A DNA stretch of 64,000 nt from Desmodus rotundus (GCF_022682495.2 NC_071397.1:32689427-32753426); one strand, 5' to 3'. Positions 1 through 11,574 are shown, counted from the first letter of the stretch. Notes: generated from the letters alone by a model not told the origin. Numbers and translations are program-made.

Positions 1-914
1 ATGGTGGAAACTAGTGTTTTTTAGAACACAGTGTTCTGAATGGAAAACAAGAATGAGAGACCATACTTTGTGGCATTTTGGTAAAAAACAAATCACTGAA
101 TTTAAAAGATCATGCATTACAGCAGAAAGGGGTGGATATTGGCTAATGTATTGGGGTCATAGTTGCATTTAGTGTCTCATGCATTGCTCCACTTTTCCTC
201 TGGGCCCTGCCAGTATGGGACCACCCAAGCTCCTGAATGCAGCTCTTTCTGTAGGACCTTAAGTAAAGCCCAAATTGCAGGGTAGAAGGTCTTTACTTTG
301 CTGTTTGAGGCATGAATAATCTCTCTGCCACTCAAGTTACCCTGTGGAATGGCATTTTGGGCAGCTTGGAAATGGTTCTATACTTGTATCATAAAAACAC
401 CCAGACATTTTTTGTGTACTCTGTGAAGGCAGAGGGAAAATAAGGAAAAGACTCAGGGTTTGATATAGAAATCTCATCCAAGTTGGTTGAGGTTTGGGTT
501 TCCTGAGTTGTTGTATGTCTGAGGGAACCTTGCAAATAGGTCAGTAATGAAGCATTTTGAGGGCTACTGAATTGGAAAATGGCTCAAGTTGTCTTGGGAA
601 TGTGGCATCCCACCTACTTTTGCGCTCCATCTTGTGTTTAAAAGATAAACTGGGTACTGTGGGGTTATTGACACTTAGGTATACTATTGGTTCTCATAGA
701 TGAGGATCTAGGAGAAATTTTAGAGTCACATTTTGATCATGAAAAATAATTATGATTCCCAGAAGAGAATCAACTTCTTGACTAAGTTGTGCCCACGAGA
801 TTTTCATTTGTCTGATTTCTTGTTTGCCAATACTGGTGCTTTGTAAGGCTTTAAAACGAACTATTTACAACAGTAAATGGCAGGTATTAGGTTTTAGTAG
901 GAAAAGTTGTCAAA
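1..914. other. Unannotated non-coding stretch
   Basis: I see no coding region, RNA gene or recognisable repeat here. The sequence is moderately AT-rich and every frame is closed by frequent stops. Confidence 0.5.
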
Positions 915-1078
915 GAGGCATCAGAAATAAAGAACACATATGAAGGACTCATGGACAGGGACAATGATGTAGGGATTGCTATGGAAGTGGGGGGTGGGCA
1001 GGATAGAAGGAAAAAAGGGGGGAAAATTGGGATAACTACAATAGCATAAGCAATAAAATATATATATTTTTTAAAAAG
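915..1078 (+). mobile_element. Diverged L1 3' UTR tail
   Basis: The run from gaaataaagaacacat to an A-rich end follows the layout of the L1 3' UTR seen at 2340-2565: 'aaggactcatggacaggg', then a G-rich patch, then 'aattgggataactacaatag', then 'aataaaa'. It is clearly older and shorter than that copy. Only the 3' UTR is present, so it is a dead 5'-truncated insertion. Confidence 0.6.
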
Positions 1079-1507
1079 AAACTGGCTTGCTTTCTCTGCA
1101 GTCTGGGGGCAGTTACTTATCTTCTCCAAATCAATATGCTTCTATATAAAAGGTAGGTAAATTACCTATCATGTCTAACTCAAAGGGTTATGATCAGAAT
1201 TAAATGGAAGACTGAATGTTAAAGTACTGGAAAATGTAAAATATTATATGAATGCAACATATTGTTATCAACTGACAAATACCACGGTATGAGTTATATT
1301 GACTGTTATAAATATTTCTTGAATGAATGACCATTTTGACAAAAGTTATGGGAGATACCAAAAGATCATGTGATTCGTATAATTCTTGAGAGGGTGAACT
1401 CACATGAATATATTTATATACTTTTAGCTTGCGTGTGTATGTAAATGATATATTTTCTCTCTTGTATTATTTTATACATTTTTTACTTATAATAAAAATA
1501 TTTGCAG
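1079..1507. other. Unannotated AT-rich spacer
   Basis: AT-rich sequence lying between two L1 3' fragments. I recognise nothing in it. Confidence 0.5.
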
Positions 1508-2565
1508 AAGGGATATAAAAGAAAGAATAAACAAATGGGACTACTTCAAATTAAAAAACTTCTGCATGGCTAAAGAAAATATCAGCAAAATGAAAAGAGA
1601 ACCAAACATATGGGAAAACATATTTGCCAATGATACCTTGAACAAGGTTTGGGTCTTCAAAATACATAAAGAATTCATATGACTCAACACCAGGAAGGCA
1701 AACAATCCAATTAAAAAATGGTCAAAGGGCCTGAACAGACACCTTGGAGAGGAGACATACAGAGGGCCCATAGACATATGAAAGGATGCTCAACATCACT
1801 AGCCAGCAGAGAAATGCAAATTAAAACCACAATGAGATACCATTTCACACCGGCAAGAATGGCTATCATTAATAAATCAACAAACAGTAAGTGCTGGTGA
1901 GGATGAAGAGCTGTTGTTCCCATTGTTGGTGGGAACGCAAACTGGTGTGGCCACTGTGGAAAACAGTATGGAATTTCCTCACACTAAAAATGAAACTGCC
2001 ATTTGATCCAGTGATCCCACTGCTGGGATTATATTCTGAGAACCCTGAAACACCAATCCGAAAGAACCTATGCACCCCAATGTTCATAGCAGCACAATTT
2101 ATAATAGCCAAGTGCTGGAAACAGTCTAAGTTCCTATCAGTAAATAGTGGGTCAAAACACTGGGGTACATTTACACAATGGACTATTATGCAGCAGAAAG
2201 AAAGAAGGAGCTCCTACCCTTCGAGACAGCATGGAGTATTACGCTAAGTGAAATAAGCCAGGTGGTGAAAGACAAATACCATATGATCTCACGTATAAGT
2301 GGAACCTAATCAACAAAATAAACAAGTGAGCAAAATAGAACAAGAGACATGGAAATAAAGAACACATTGACAGTGACAGGAGGACGGGGGGAGAGGCATA
2401 ATGGGGAAAGAAGGGAAGGGACTAATCATGGAACATCTATAAAGGACCCATGGTAACGGGCAACAGGGTTGGGATTGACTGGGGGAGCAGGGGGAGGGGT
2501 GGGGCAAGGGAGAGCAATGGGAATAATTGGGACAGATGTAACAGAATAACAATAAAAAACATTTC
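1508..2565 (+). mobile_element. 5'-truncated L1: end of ORF2 plus 3' UTR
   Basis: This is the last ~0.8 kb of L1 ORF2 followed by the 3' UTR. The DNA aligns by eye with 19570-20640 of the full-length element, from 'gggatataaagaaagaataaacaaatgggac' style sequence to the terminal 'aataacaataaaaaac'. The ORF2 part is broken into short pieces by frameshifts and stops, for example the fragments at 1718-1900 and 1891-2247, the latter with recognisable PLLGLY and FIAAQF segments. The element cannot encode a functional protein. I did not find a convincing target-site duplication. Confidence 0.9.
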
Positions 2566-3182
2566 TAACTTTATGTTTCTTAAAACATTTATAAGTTTTA
2601 ACTATTCTTAAGATAACAAAACTACTAATTTAAATTCAGTTAATGCTCAAAATAATCTATTATATTTTCTTAATATAAAAAATTAAGTTGAAAATAAAAT
2701 ATACCAATGTATATATCTCATTATAGGTATATGTATTTCTATATATATGTACAGAACTTGCATTGCCAAATATGGCACTAAATCTAAATAACTGGTATAA
2801 AAGCATATTTTTTAGCCTTAAAACTGTGGTCACAAAACATGCAGTGTTAGTGATACTGTCCTATTCAGTGTTCCATTGGAAGGAATTGCTTTATGTTCTG
2901 GTCTGGCACAGTTTGCTCAGACACTAACTGAAGGATTAAACTACAATTAGGTGGAAATATCTATGTTTCAACTTTTTAGAGGTGTCAAATGGCTTAATGT
3001 TAGTTTTACAATTTGACAGTTCTGTCTCAGTTTGTTTCATCTGTGCTTTTCTTCATAGAAATTGTTTCATGATATACTAATATGGAGACATAGAATATGA
3101 AATTTGTTCTTCTAGAGTATCAAAGCTTACTCTAAAGCAAACTAATATATAATATGTAATTAAGAAAATAGTACTTCATGTA
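2566..3182. other. Unannotated AT-rich stretch
   Basis: AT-rich non-coding DNA without a recognisable repeat. Confidence 0.5.
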
Positions 3183-3365
3183 TTTTTTCTCCATGATTTT
3201 TTATTGTACTTTTCCCATTACTGTTTATTCCCCTTATATCCCACACCCCCATCACACTCGGTTGTCTGTGTCCATGAATCCTTCTTCCTTTTTGCTCAAT
3301 CCCTCTAGCTCCTACTCCCCCCATAGATGCCATCCTGCTCTCCATCTATGAGTCTGTTTCAGAGG
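3183..3365 (-). mobile_element. L1 3' UTR tail, older subfamily
   Basis: On the minus strand this reads as a short L1 3' end: a C-rich/G-rich 3' UTR block with 'ggggaataaacagtaatggg' and an A-rich end. A related short tail lies at 49982-50049. No ORF2 sequence remains. Confidence 0.6.
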
Positions 3366-4209
3366 ACAGACAAGCATTAAAATAAGCTAAAAGGAGAATA
3401 ATATTACAGATTTTATGAATTTAGAGTTGAGGTCATCAGTGAGTTAAAATTTAAAAAAAAAAGCTAATGTACGCAGATGATGCCAAGATAGTCATATGAC
3501 TTGGTAAGATAGGCCCCAAACCCCAAATGGTTCAGTAAATAAAGAGGTTTAACCTTTTGACTGCATTTCAATCAAAAGGAGATATCTTCAGTCCAAAATA
3601 CTCATAGGCTTAGTTTTCTAATGTTTGCACTAGATCTGAATGTTTACATGTGAGATTTTGCCTTATAGATAAAATGGATAATTGACTATTTCCTTAAATC
3701 TTCACATGTTCATTAAACTGCTTATTCTAGTTGAAATACCCTTCGTTTCCTAACTTCTAGTTGAAAATCATCAATTCTATATTCTTCAAACTGCATCATA
3801 CTGATAAATATGTGTTTTGTTTGGTATGTATACATTAATTTATGTTGAAATATGAAGAAGTTTTATCTCAGATGTTTCCTCTAAACTCCAGTTATATATG
3901 CAGATGGGCATCATTGTTTCATGATCCAAGAGATTAAGAAAGAAAAGAGAACAAAAGTACATTTGCAGCTAAGCCCAGCCTTATAAAGAGCTTTTCCAGA
4001 ATCCAACTGCTTCTTCTTGTCTTATTGGTCACATGAATCTGCAACTGATGTTGGGAAATTTATATTTCTAACCAAGTATATTGGTGACCTTGACAATATA
4101 GGAGAGAATGCAGAGTGGATGTTGGGTAAGCAATTAATAGACTCTAATAGAAAATGAAACAAACAAACAGACAAATGTACAGGGAGCCTACTTAAATAGT
4201 CTAAGGTCA
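3366..4209. other. Unannotated stretch
   Basis: Non-coding sequence with no repeat that I can name. Confidence 0.5.
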
Positions 4210-4363
4210 GTTCAAGCTCAACCTGTGCCAAATCCAGCTTCCTCTCCTCCTACACTCCCTCCTTTTGCTCTGGTTCCATCTCCAAGAATAGCACCATCCT
4301 GTCAGTCACCCAAACCAGAAATACTAGAAGCATTCCAGATTCTGATCTCTCACGTAAACTCTC
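4210..4363 (+). mobile_element. Ancient L2 fragment, left part (split by an L1)
   Basis: Pyrimidine-rich text resembling the L2 region downstream of its reverse-transcriptase domain (cagtcacccaaaccagaaa). It stops at the target-site duplication of the L1 that follows and seems to resume at 7018. Confidence 0.45.
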
Positions 4364-4365
4364 TC

Positions 4366-7008
4366 TTTTTTAAAAAAAATTTGTATTGTTATTCAATTAC
4401 AGTTGTATGCCTTTTCTCCCCATCCCTCAACCCCAAGCCAAACTCACCTCCCTCCCCCACTTCCACCCTCCCCCTTGATTTTGTCCGTGTGTCCTTTATA
4501 CTAGTTCCTGTAATCTCCTCTTCCCACTGTCCCCACCCCACTCCCCACTGGCTATTGTTAAATTGTTCTTAACTTCAATGTCTCTGGCTATATTTTGTTT
4601 GCTTTTTTGTTTTGTTAATTATGTTCCAGTTAAAGGTGAGATCATATGGTATTTGTTCTTTACAACCTGGCTTATTTCACTTAGCATAATGCTCTCCAGT
4701 TCCATCCATGCTGTTGCAAAGGGTATAAGCTCCTTCTTTCTCTCTGCTGCGTAGAATTCCATTGTGTATATATACCATAGTTTTTGGGTCCACTCGTTTG
4801 CTGATGGGCACTCAGGTTGCTTGCAGTACTTGGCTATTGTAAATTGTGCTGCTATGAACATTGGGGTGCACAGGTCCTTTTGGATTGGTGTTTCAGGGTT
4901 CTTAGGGTATAATCCCAGCAGCGGAATTGCTGGGTCAAAGGGCAGTTCCATCTTTAGTTTTCTGAGGAAATTCCATACTGTTTTCCACAGTGGCCTCACC
5001 AGCCTGCATTCCCACCAACAGTGCACTAGGGTTCCCTTTTCTCCGCATCCTCTCCAACATTTGTTTGTTGATTTGTTTATGTTGGCCACTCTGACTGGCC
5101 TGAGGTGGTACCTCATTGTGGTTTTAATTTGCATCTCTCTGATGGCTAGTGATGCTGAGCATCTTTTCATATGTCTCTGGGCCCTCTGTATGTCTTCCTT
5201 GGAGAAGTGTCTGTTCAAGTCCTTTGCCCATTTTTTAATTGGGTTGTTTGTCTTCCTGGAGTGGAGTCGTGTGAGTTCTTTATATATTTTGGAGATCAGG
5301 CCCTTGTCTGAGGTATCATTAGCGAATATGTTTTCCCATACTGTTGGTTCTCTTTGTAATTTGGTGCTGTTTTCTTTAGCCATGCAGAAGCTTTTTATTT
5401 TGATGAGGTCCCATTTATTTATTCTTTCCTTTATGTCCCTTGCTTTAGGGGACATGTCTGTGAGGATGTTGCTGCATAGAATGTCTGAGATTTTCCTGCC
5501 AATGTTTTCCTCAAGGACTTTTATGGTGTTACGGCTTATATTTAAGTCTTTTATCCATCTTGAGTTTATTTTCGTGTATGGTGTAAGTTGGTGATCGAGT
5601 TTCATTTTTTTGCATGTAGCTGTCCAGATCTCCCAACACCATCTGTTGAAGAGGCTGTTTTTGCTCCATTTTATGCTCCTGCCTCCTTTGTCAAATATTA
5701 ATTGACCATAAAGACTTGGGTTTATTTCTGGGCTCTCTGTTCTGTTCCATTGGTCTATGTGCCTGTTTTGATGCCAGTACCAGGCTGTTTTGATTACAGT
5801 GGCCTTGTAATACAGTTGGATATCAGGTATTGTGATCCCTCCTGCTTTGTTCTTCTTTCTCAAAATTGCTGCAGCTATTCGGGGTCGTTTATGGTTCCAT
5901 ATGAATTTCTGCAATGTTTTTTCTATATCTGTGAAATACGTCATGGGTACTCTAATAGGGATTGCATTGAATCTATAAATTGCTTTGGGTAGTATGGCCA
6001 TTTTGATGATGTTAATTCTTCCAATCCATGAACATGGTACATGCTTCCATTTGTTTGTGTCTTCCTTAATTTTTTTCTTCAGTGTTGTGTAGTTTTCTGA
6101 GTACAGGTCTTTTACTTCCTTAGGTTTATTCCTAGGTACTTTATTTTTCTTGTTGCTATATCGAATGGGATTTTTTTCCTGATTTCTGTTTCTGCAGTTT
6201 CGTTGTTGGTGTACAGGAATGCCTTTGATTTCTGAGTATTGACTTTGTATCCAGCTGTTTTGCCAAATTCATTTATTAGGTTGAGTAGTTTTTTGGTGGA
6301 GTCTATAGGATTTTCCATGTACACTATCATGTCGTCTGCAAACAGTGACAGTTTCATTTCCTCCTTTCCAATTTGGATGCCTTTTATTGCTTTTTCTTGT
6401 CTGATTGCTGTGGCTAGGACTTCCAATACTATGTTGAATAGGAGTGGTGAGAGAGGGCATCCTTGTCTTGTTCCTGATCTTAGTGGGAAAGCTCTACGTT
6501 TTTGTCCATTGAGTATGATGTTGGCTGTAGGTCTCTCATATATGGCCTTTATTATGTTGAGGACTGCTCCCTTTATTCCCACTTTGCTGAGTGTTTTTAT
6601 CAGAAATGGGTGCTGTATCTTATCAAATGCTTTTTCCGCATCTATTGATATGATCATGTGATTTTTGTCTTTGCCGTTATTGATGTGGTGTATTATGTTT
6701 ATTGATTTGCGAATATTGTACCATCCTTGCATCCCTGGGATGAATCCCACTTGGTCATGGTTTATAATCTTTTTAATGAATTGCTGGATGCGGTTTGCTA
6801 ATATTTTGTTGAGAATTTTAGCATCTATGTTCATCAGCGATATTGGCCTGAAGTTTTCTTTCTTTGTTGTGTCTTTATCTGGTTTTGGGATTAGGATGAT
6901 GCTGGCTTCATAAAACGAGTTTGGGAGTCTTCCATCAGTTTGGATTTTTTCGAATAGTCTGTGAAGGATAGGGGTTAGCTCTTCCTTAAATGCTTTGTAG
7001 AATTCTCC
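4366..7008 (-). mobile_element. 5'-truncated L1 (ORF2 from RT domain to 3' end)
   Basis: A 2.64-kb minus-strand L1 insertion. Its 3' UTR lies at the left (4366-4618), the ORF2 stop at 4619-4621, and the truncated 5' end at about 7008 inside the RT domain (FYKAFKEEL). A 9-bp target-site duplication, TAAACTCTC, flanks it at 4355-4363 and 7009-7017. It is close in sequence to the full-length element at 13947 and so is fairly young. It sits inside an older L2. Confidence 0.95.
4619..7008 (-). pseudogene. L1 ORF2 fragment (RT and C-terminal parts, frameshifted)
   Basis: The C-terminal 60% of L1 ORF2p, which carries endonuclease and reverse-transcriptase activity for target-primed reverse transcription. 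Two open blocks are visible. Block 6112-~7005 contains RT motifs, including the catalytic FADD ([14 protein letters not shown]) and the upstream [14 protein letters not shown] motif. Block 4619-6001 (460 codons) runs from [15 protein letters not shown] to the usual C-terminus ISPLTGT and keeps the cysteine-rich motif [19 protein letters not shown] frameshift between 6001 and 6112 separates them. The whole endonuclease domain is missing because of the 5' truncation, so this is a pseudogene. The apparent extra N-terminal residues of the upper block come from flanking DNA beyond the target-site duplication. Confidence 0.93.
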
Positions 7009-7017
7009 TAAACTCTC

Positions 7018-7200
7018 AATTAATCCATTTAATGCAGCTTGAGTTTCTTTAATATCGCTCATATCTGTCCCTACTCACAATTCTCATTGCCAGTATCCTA
7101 GAGAGATTTCTTGATGGTTGGATAGTAGTCATTTTTCTTATTGCCTTCTCAGCTTTTGTATTTACCCCATCCCACCCCCACAACCTTTCACCCTCCTCCG
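7018..7200 (+). mobile_element. Ancient L2 fragment, right part
   Basis: Text such as 'tatctgtccctactcac' and 'ggttggatagtagtc' resembles the L2 segment that follows the part at 4210-4363. The two halves would join across one copy of the L1 target site. This is recognised by eye only. Confidence 0.4.
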
Positions 7201-7769
7201 CCGAATCCCTGGCCATTCCTTCCCTGGAGCTCTCTGTTTTCATTTGAATTACAGGGAATTTGGCCCCAGCCTTGATTTTGAAGATGAAGCACATGACTTA
7301 GCCAATCAGCATTTTCATTCTCCTGAATGAAGAGACTGGTTCAGAGACAGTCATAGAACCTCAGCGAGTACAATCTATTGTTCTAGGACTTTTTCTGTGA
7401 ATCCTGGAACAATAGCACTCTTACCTACTTGATGCTAATGCAGAAGCCTGTAGACCTGAGAGATGATGGAAGCCACTTGAGGACCATAAGTTGTACTTGC
7501 CTGTGATGAAGCCTGCAGAAAGTGTAGAATGAAGACACAGGACAAAACCAGGTCCTTGGTGTCATCGATGGACTGTTAGACAAATCCTCTACCTGGGCCA
7601 GCTCTATTTGGGACCTTTTAAGAATAAAAAGTATTAAATTCCACTTAATTAATAAACTTGTTTAAATTGCATTTTCTGTTTCTTGCAACTAAAAGTTTCC
7701 TATTTATTCAGTCTGGCAATTTTTTGTTTAATTGAAAGAAGAGGGTAGTGTGTTCAGAAGTTCCTAAAA
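7201..7769. other. Unclassified stretch, possible ancient repeat
   Basis: Contains 'taataaacttg' and 'ttcttgcaactaaaag' near 7650-7700, which look like the end of an old mammalian interspersed repeat that I could not name. No coding signal. Confidence 0.3.
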
Positions 7770-7771
7770 TA

Positions 7772-7900
7772 CAGGGGTGGGGCAAAAGTAGGTTTACAGT
7801 TATTTGTATGGAAAACGATACAATAATTAATAAATAATAATACAAGAATAAATTCTGTAATGTGTACTTATAACTATAAACCTTCTTTCACCCAACCCTG
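7772..7900. mobile_element. Mariner-type MITE
   Basis: A 129-bp non-autonomous element. Its ends are inverted repeats of about 30 bp: left CAGGGGTGGGGCAAAAGTAG, right (reverse complement) CAGGGTTGGGTGAAAGAAGG, both continuing into gtttaYagtta. A TA dinucleotide lies at each side (7770-7771, 7901-7902), as expected for Tc1/mariner transposition. The interior is AT-rich and has no room for a transposase. Confidence 0.85.
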
Positions 7901-7962
7901 TATTGTTATCTGTTTGAGGATTTTGAAAATAAAGGTCAGGATTTTAAAATAATTGTTATCCT

Positions 7963-7972
7963 GGAACATTTA
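7963..7972. repeat. Target-site duplication of HAL1 copy 1 (left)
   Basis: GGAACATTTA, matched exactly at 9977-9986 on the far side of the HAL1 insertion. Confidence 0.8.
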
Positions 7973-9976
7973 TTTTATTTTCTTTTATTTATTTATTTTT
8001 ATTTTTTAATACATTTATTGATTATGCTATTACAGTTGTCCCATTTCCCCCCTTTATTCCCCTCCACCTTGCACACCACCTCCCACCCACATTCCCCCCT
8101 TTAGCTCATGTCCGTGGGTCATACATTTAAGTTCTTTGGCTACTACATTTCCTATACCATTCTTAACCTCCCCCTGCCTATTTTCTACCTACCATTTGTG
8201 CTACTTATTCTCTGTACCTTTCCCCCTCCCTTCCCCTCTAACTCCCCTGTTGATAACCCTCCATGTGATCTCCATTTCTGTGGTTCTGTTCTTTTTCTAG
8301 TTGTTGGCTTAATTTGCTTTTGTTTTTGTTTTAGGTGTGGTCGTTAATAACTGTGAGTTTGCTGTCCTTTTTACTGTTCCTATCTTTTATCTTCTTTTTC
8401 TTAGATAAATCCCTTTAACATTTCTTATAATAAGGGCTGGGTGATGATGAACTCCTTGAACTTGACCTTATCTGAGAAGCACTTTATCTGCCCTTCCATT
8501 CTAAATGAAAGCTTTGCTGGATACAGTAATCTTGGATGTAGGTCCTTGCCTTTGATGACTTCAAATAGTTCTTGCCAGCCCCTTCTTGCCTGGAAGGTCT
8601 CTTTTGAGAAATCAGCTGACAGTCTTATGGGAAGTCCTTTGTAGGTAACTGTGTCCTTTTCTCTTGCTGCTTCTAAGATTCTCTCCTTCTCTTTAATCCT
8701 GGGTAATGTAATGATGATGTGCCTTGGTGTGTTCCTCCTTGGGTCCAGCTCTTTGGGACTCTCTGAGCTTCCTGGACTTCCTGGAAGTCTATTTCCTTTG
8801 CCAGATTAGGGAAGTTCTCCTTCATTATTTGTTCAAATAAGTTTTCAATTTTTTGTTCTTCCTCTTCTCCTTCTGGCACCCCTATAAATTGGCTGATGGA
8901 TCGTTTCAAGATATCCTGGAGGTTCCTAAGCCTCTCCTCATTTTTTTGAATTCTTGTTTCTTCATTCTTTTCTGGTTGGTTGTTTCTTTCCTCCTTGTGG
9001 TCCACACCATTGATTTGAGTCCCAGTTTCCTTCCCCTCACTATTAGTTCCCTGTACATTTTCCTTTGTCTCTCTTAGCATAGCCTTCATTTTTCATGTAA
9101 TTTGCGACCAAATTCAACCAATTCTGTAGCTTTCTGATTACTAGTGTTCTGAACTGTGCATCTGATAGGTTGGCTATCTCTTTGTTGCTTAGTTGTATTT
9201 TTTCTGGAGCTTTGAAGTGTTCTGTCATTTGGGCCATTTATTTTTTTGTCTTGGCACTCCTATTACATAAAGGGGTGGAGCCTTAGGTTTTCACTGGGGC
9301 AGGGTAACACTGGTGGCTGTGATGCTGTACGTGGGGGAGGGGCCAAGAGGGAGCATTTGCGCTTGCTCCACTCTCTGCCAGATTTCAGTCACTCCCTCCG
9401 CTACCCACAATCAAACTGGGCCCCTTTGGTGCTGCTTCCCAGGTGGGTGGGCTTGTGCACACTCTAGGCCCCTGTGGGTCTCTCCGACAAACTCTCCTGT
9501 GAGGCTGGGAGTTTCTTCTGCTGCCGCCTCAATCCCCCGGGTGTTTTCAATTAGAGATTTGAGGCTTTATTTCCCCGCACTGGAGCCCTGGGTTGGGTGG
9601 TCTGCTCTGCTCCCCGACTGTTCCTCCCAGTTTATCTATGCACAAATGTGGGGCTGCAGGGTCTGCCAGTCACCACCTTGTGGGGTCTGCTAGCTGTAGC
9701 CTGGCCTGCCCCATTCCACAACCTGCCCCCTTGCTGGGTCTGCCTGCCGCCACCTTGCTGCAAGTTCTCTCCGCCCAGCTGCCCGTCTCCGCCCCTCCTA
9801 CCGGTCTGGATGAATGTTTCTTCTTTATCTCCTTGGTTGTCGGACTTCCATACAGTTTGATTTTCTGTCAGTTGGTTGTTTTTTGTTTTTAAATTGTTGT
9901 TGTCCTTCTTTTGGTTGTGCGAGGAGGCACAGTGTGTCTACCTATGCCTCCATCTTGGCAGAAAGCCCGTTATACA
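7973..9976 (-). mobile_element. HAL1 (half-L1) retrotransposon, copy 1
   Basis: An L1-derived element with an L1-like ORF1 but no ORF2, inserted on the minus strand. In element sense it has a GC-rich 5' UTR (9238 to ~9960) starting with an AAGATGG motif, an ORF1 region (~8440-9237) and a 3' UTR ending in an A-rich tail (~7973-8020). The 3' UTR follows ORF1 directly, which is the definition of HAL1. A 10-bp target-site duplication flanks it. About 14 extra bases lie between the recognisable 5' start and the duplication. It must be mobilised by L1 ORF2p in trans. Confidence 0.85.
8440..9237 (-). pseudogene. HAL1 ORF1 (broken)
   Basis: It starts MAQMTEHFKAPEKIQLSNKEIA, the same N-terminus as the open HAL1 ORF1 at 21185-21883. 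A frameshift near 9080 divides it into a 64-codon piece (9043-9237) and a 138-codon piece (8673-9089), and more damage follows. It retains the segment at 8551-8691 that is deleted from copy 2. The product would be an RNA-binding ORF1p-like protein with a charged coiled-coil region (RNNQPEKNEETR) and an RRM-like part (IGVPEGEEEEQKIENLFEQIM). Confidence 0.8.
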
Positions 9977-9986
9977 GGAACATTTA
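9977..9986. repeat. Target-site duplication of HAL1 copy 1 (right)
   Basis: GGAACATTTA, identical to 7963-7972. Confidence 0.8.
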
Positions 9987-10003
9987 AAAATAAAAGGGCT
10001 CAC

Positions 10004-10033
10004 GCCCTGGCTGGTGTGGCTCAGTGCATTGAA
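10004..10033 (+). mobile_element. VES SINE head only (30 bp)
   Basis: The sequence opens with the VES start gccctggctggtgtggctca and then breaks off into L1 ORF2 at ~10034. Only the 5' head of the tRNA-derived SINE is present, which is unusual because retroposition loses 5' ends rather than 3' ends. A deletion that removed the SINE body together with the 3' part of the adjacent L1 is the simplest explanation. Confidence 0.75.
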
Positions 10034-10034
10034 T

Positions 10035-10617
10035 GTATTTTGCTTCTGTGGGATGAAAGGCTCTATATATATATCAGTTAAGTCCATTTCATCTAGGGCG
10101 TTGTTCAATGCCACAATATCTTTGCTGATATTTTGTTTGGAAGATCTGTCCATCTTTGACACTGGGGTGTTAAAATCCCCTACTATAATTGTGTTGCTGT
10201 CAATATCTTTCTTGAAGTCCTCCAAGATTTTCTTTATGTATTTGGGTGCTCTTGTGTTGGGTGCATATATATTTACAATGTTTATGTCTTCTTGGTGAAT
10301 TCTTCCTTTGAGTATTATGAAGTGACTTTCTGGGTCTCTCTTTATGGCCCTTTTTTTGAAGTCTGTTTTGTCTGATATGAGTATTGCTACCCCTGTTTGT
10401 TTGGGTTATTTTTTTCCCATCCATTTGCTTGGAAAATTTGTTTCCAGCCCTTCATTTTCAGTCTGTGTAGGTCTTTTGTCCTGAGATGGGTCTCTTGTAG
10501 GCAGCATATGTGTGGGTAATGTTTTCTTGTCCAATCATCTATTCTATGTGTTTTGATTGGAGCATTTAATCCATTTACATTTAAGGTTATTGTCGATAGG
10601 TAGTTATTCACTGCCAT
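10035..10617 (-). pseudogene. L1 ORF2 N-terminal fragment (endonuclease domain)
   Basis: Minus-strand remnant of the apurinic/apyrimidinic-like endonuclease of L1 ORF2p. It starts [20 protein letters not shown] and keeps the [17 protein letters not shown] motif (catalytic Glu) and a GDFNTP motif (catalytic Asp and Asn). Frameshifts split it into pieces at 10387-10617, 10200-10424 and 9938-10225. It ends abruptly at the deletion junction, well before the SDH motif, so it cannot be active. Confidence 0.9.
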
Positions 10618-10664
10618 TTTTTCATACCTGTGTTCCTCTCTCTTTCTCTTTTCCTTCCTTTTCT

Positions 10665-11574
10665 TAAAGCAGTCCCTTTAGCATCTCTTGTAGAGCTGGT
10701 TTGGCGGAGCTGTATTTATTTTAGACTTCTTTTGTCTGGGAAACTCTTTATTTGGTCTTCTATCTTGATTGAGAGCCTTGCCAGGTAAAGTAGTCTTGGT
10801 TGTAGGCCTCTGGTTCTCATTACTTGGAATATTTTGTGTCATTCTCTTCTGGCTTGGAGCGTTTCCATTGAGAAGTCAGTTGCTAACCTTATTGGGGCTC
10901 CCTTGTATGTTACTTCCTGTTTCTCCTTTGCTGCCTTTAAGATCCTCTCTTTGTCTTGGAATTTTGCCATTTTAATTATGATGTGTCTTGCAGTGGGCCT
11001 CTTTGGGTTCCTCTTGCTTGGGACTCTCTGTGTTTCCTGCATTTGGGTGACTTTTTCTCTCATCAGATTAGGGAAATTTTCCATCATTACTTTTTCAAAC
11101 AGGTTTTCTATCCCTCTCCTTCTGGTATTCCTATTATACGGATATTATTACGTTTCATGTTGTCCTGCATTTCCCTTAATCCCTCTTTATTCTTTCTGAG
11201 CCTCTTTTCCTTTGCTTGTTCTTTCTGGGTGTTTTTTTTTCTACTTTGTCCTCTAGTTCACTGATCCAATCCTTTGCTTCATCAAGTCTGCTTTTCATTC
11301 CTTCTACTGTGTTCTTCAGTTCCAAAATTGTATTCTTCATTTCCTCTTGGCCCTTGTTGATAGTTTCTATTTCCTTTTTCATGTCGATATAGTTTGCAGT
11401 GAGTTCATTGTAGTTTCCCTGTAGTTTCTGGTAGTTCTCTGTGAGCTCAGTGAGTTTCCTGATAACCATTCCTTTGAACTCAGTATCTCATAGTTGACTT
11501 GCCTCTTTTTCAGTTAGCATTCTTTCTGAGGCTTCCTCCTTTCCTTTCATTTGGGGATTGTTTCTTTCTCTTCC
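10665..11574 (-). pseudogene. L1 ORF1 (broken)
   Basis: Minus-strand relative of the intact ORF1 at 15603-16526. The coiled-coil region is recognisable at 11176-11469 (RKLTELTENYQKLQGNYNEL) and the RNA-binding part at 10839-11087 (ENFPNLMREKVTQMQETQRV). Stops and frameshifts interrupt it, including one close to the start, so no full-length ORF1p can be made. Confidence 0.88.

Noticed and set aside
4764..5594. Plus-strand open frame of 276 codons, with similar ones at 6239-6661, 19419-19895 and 18348-18713 (minus).
   Set aside because: They are exact antisense shadows of L1 ORF2, open because of its base composition.
7009..7062. Apparent in-frame fusion of non-L1 residues to the N-terminus of the truncated ORF2 (frame 6112-7062).
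   Set aside because: TAAACTCTC at 4355-4363 and 7009-7017 is a target-site duplication, so the extra residues are simply flanking DNA (probably L2) read by chance.
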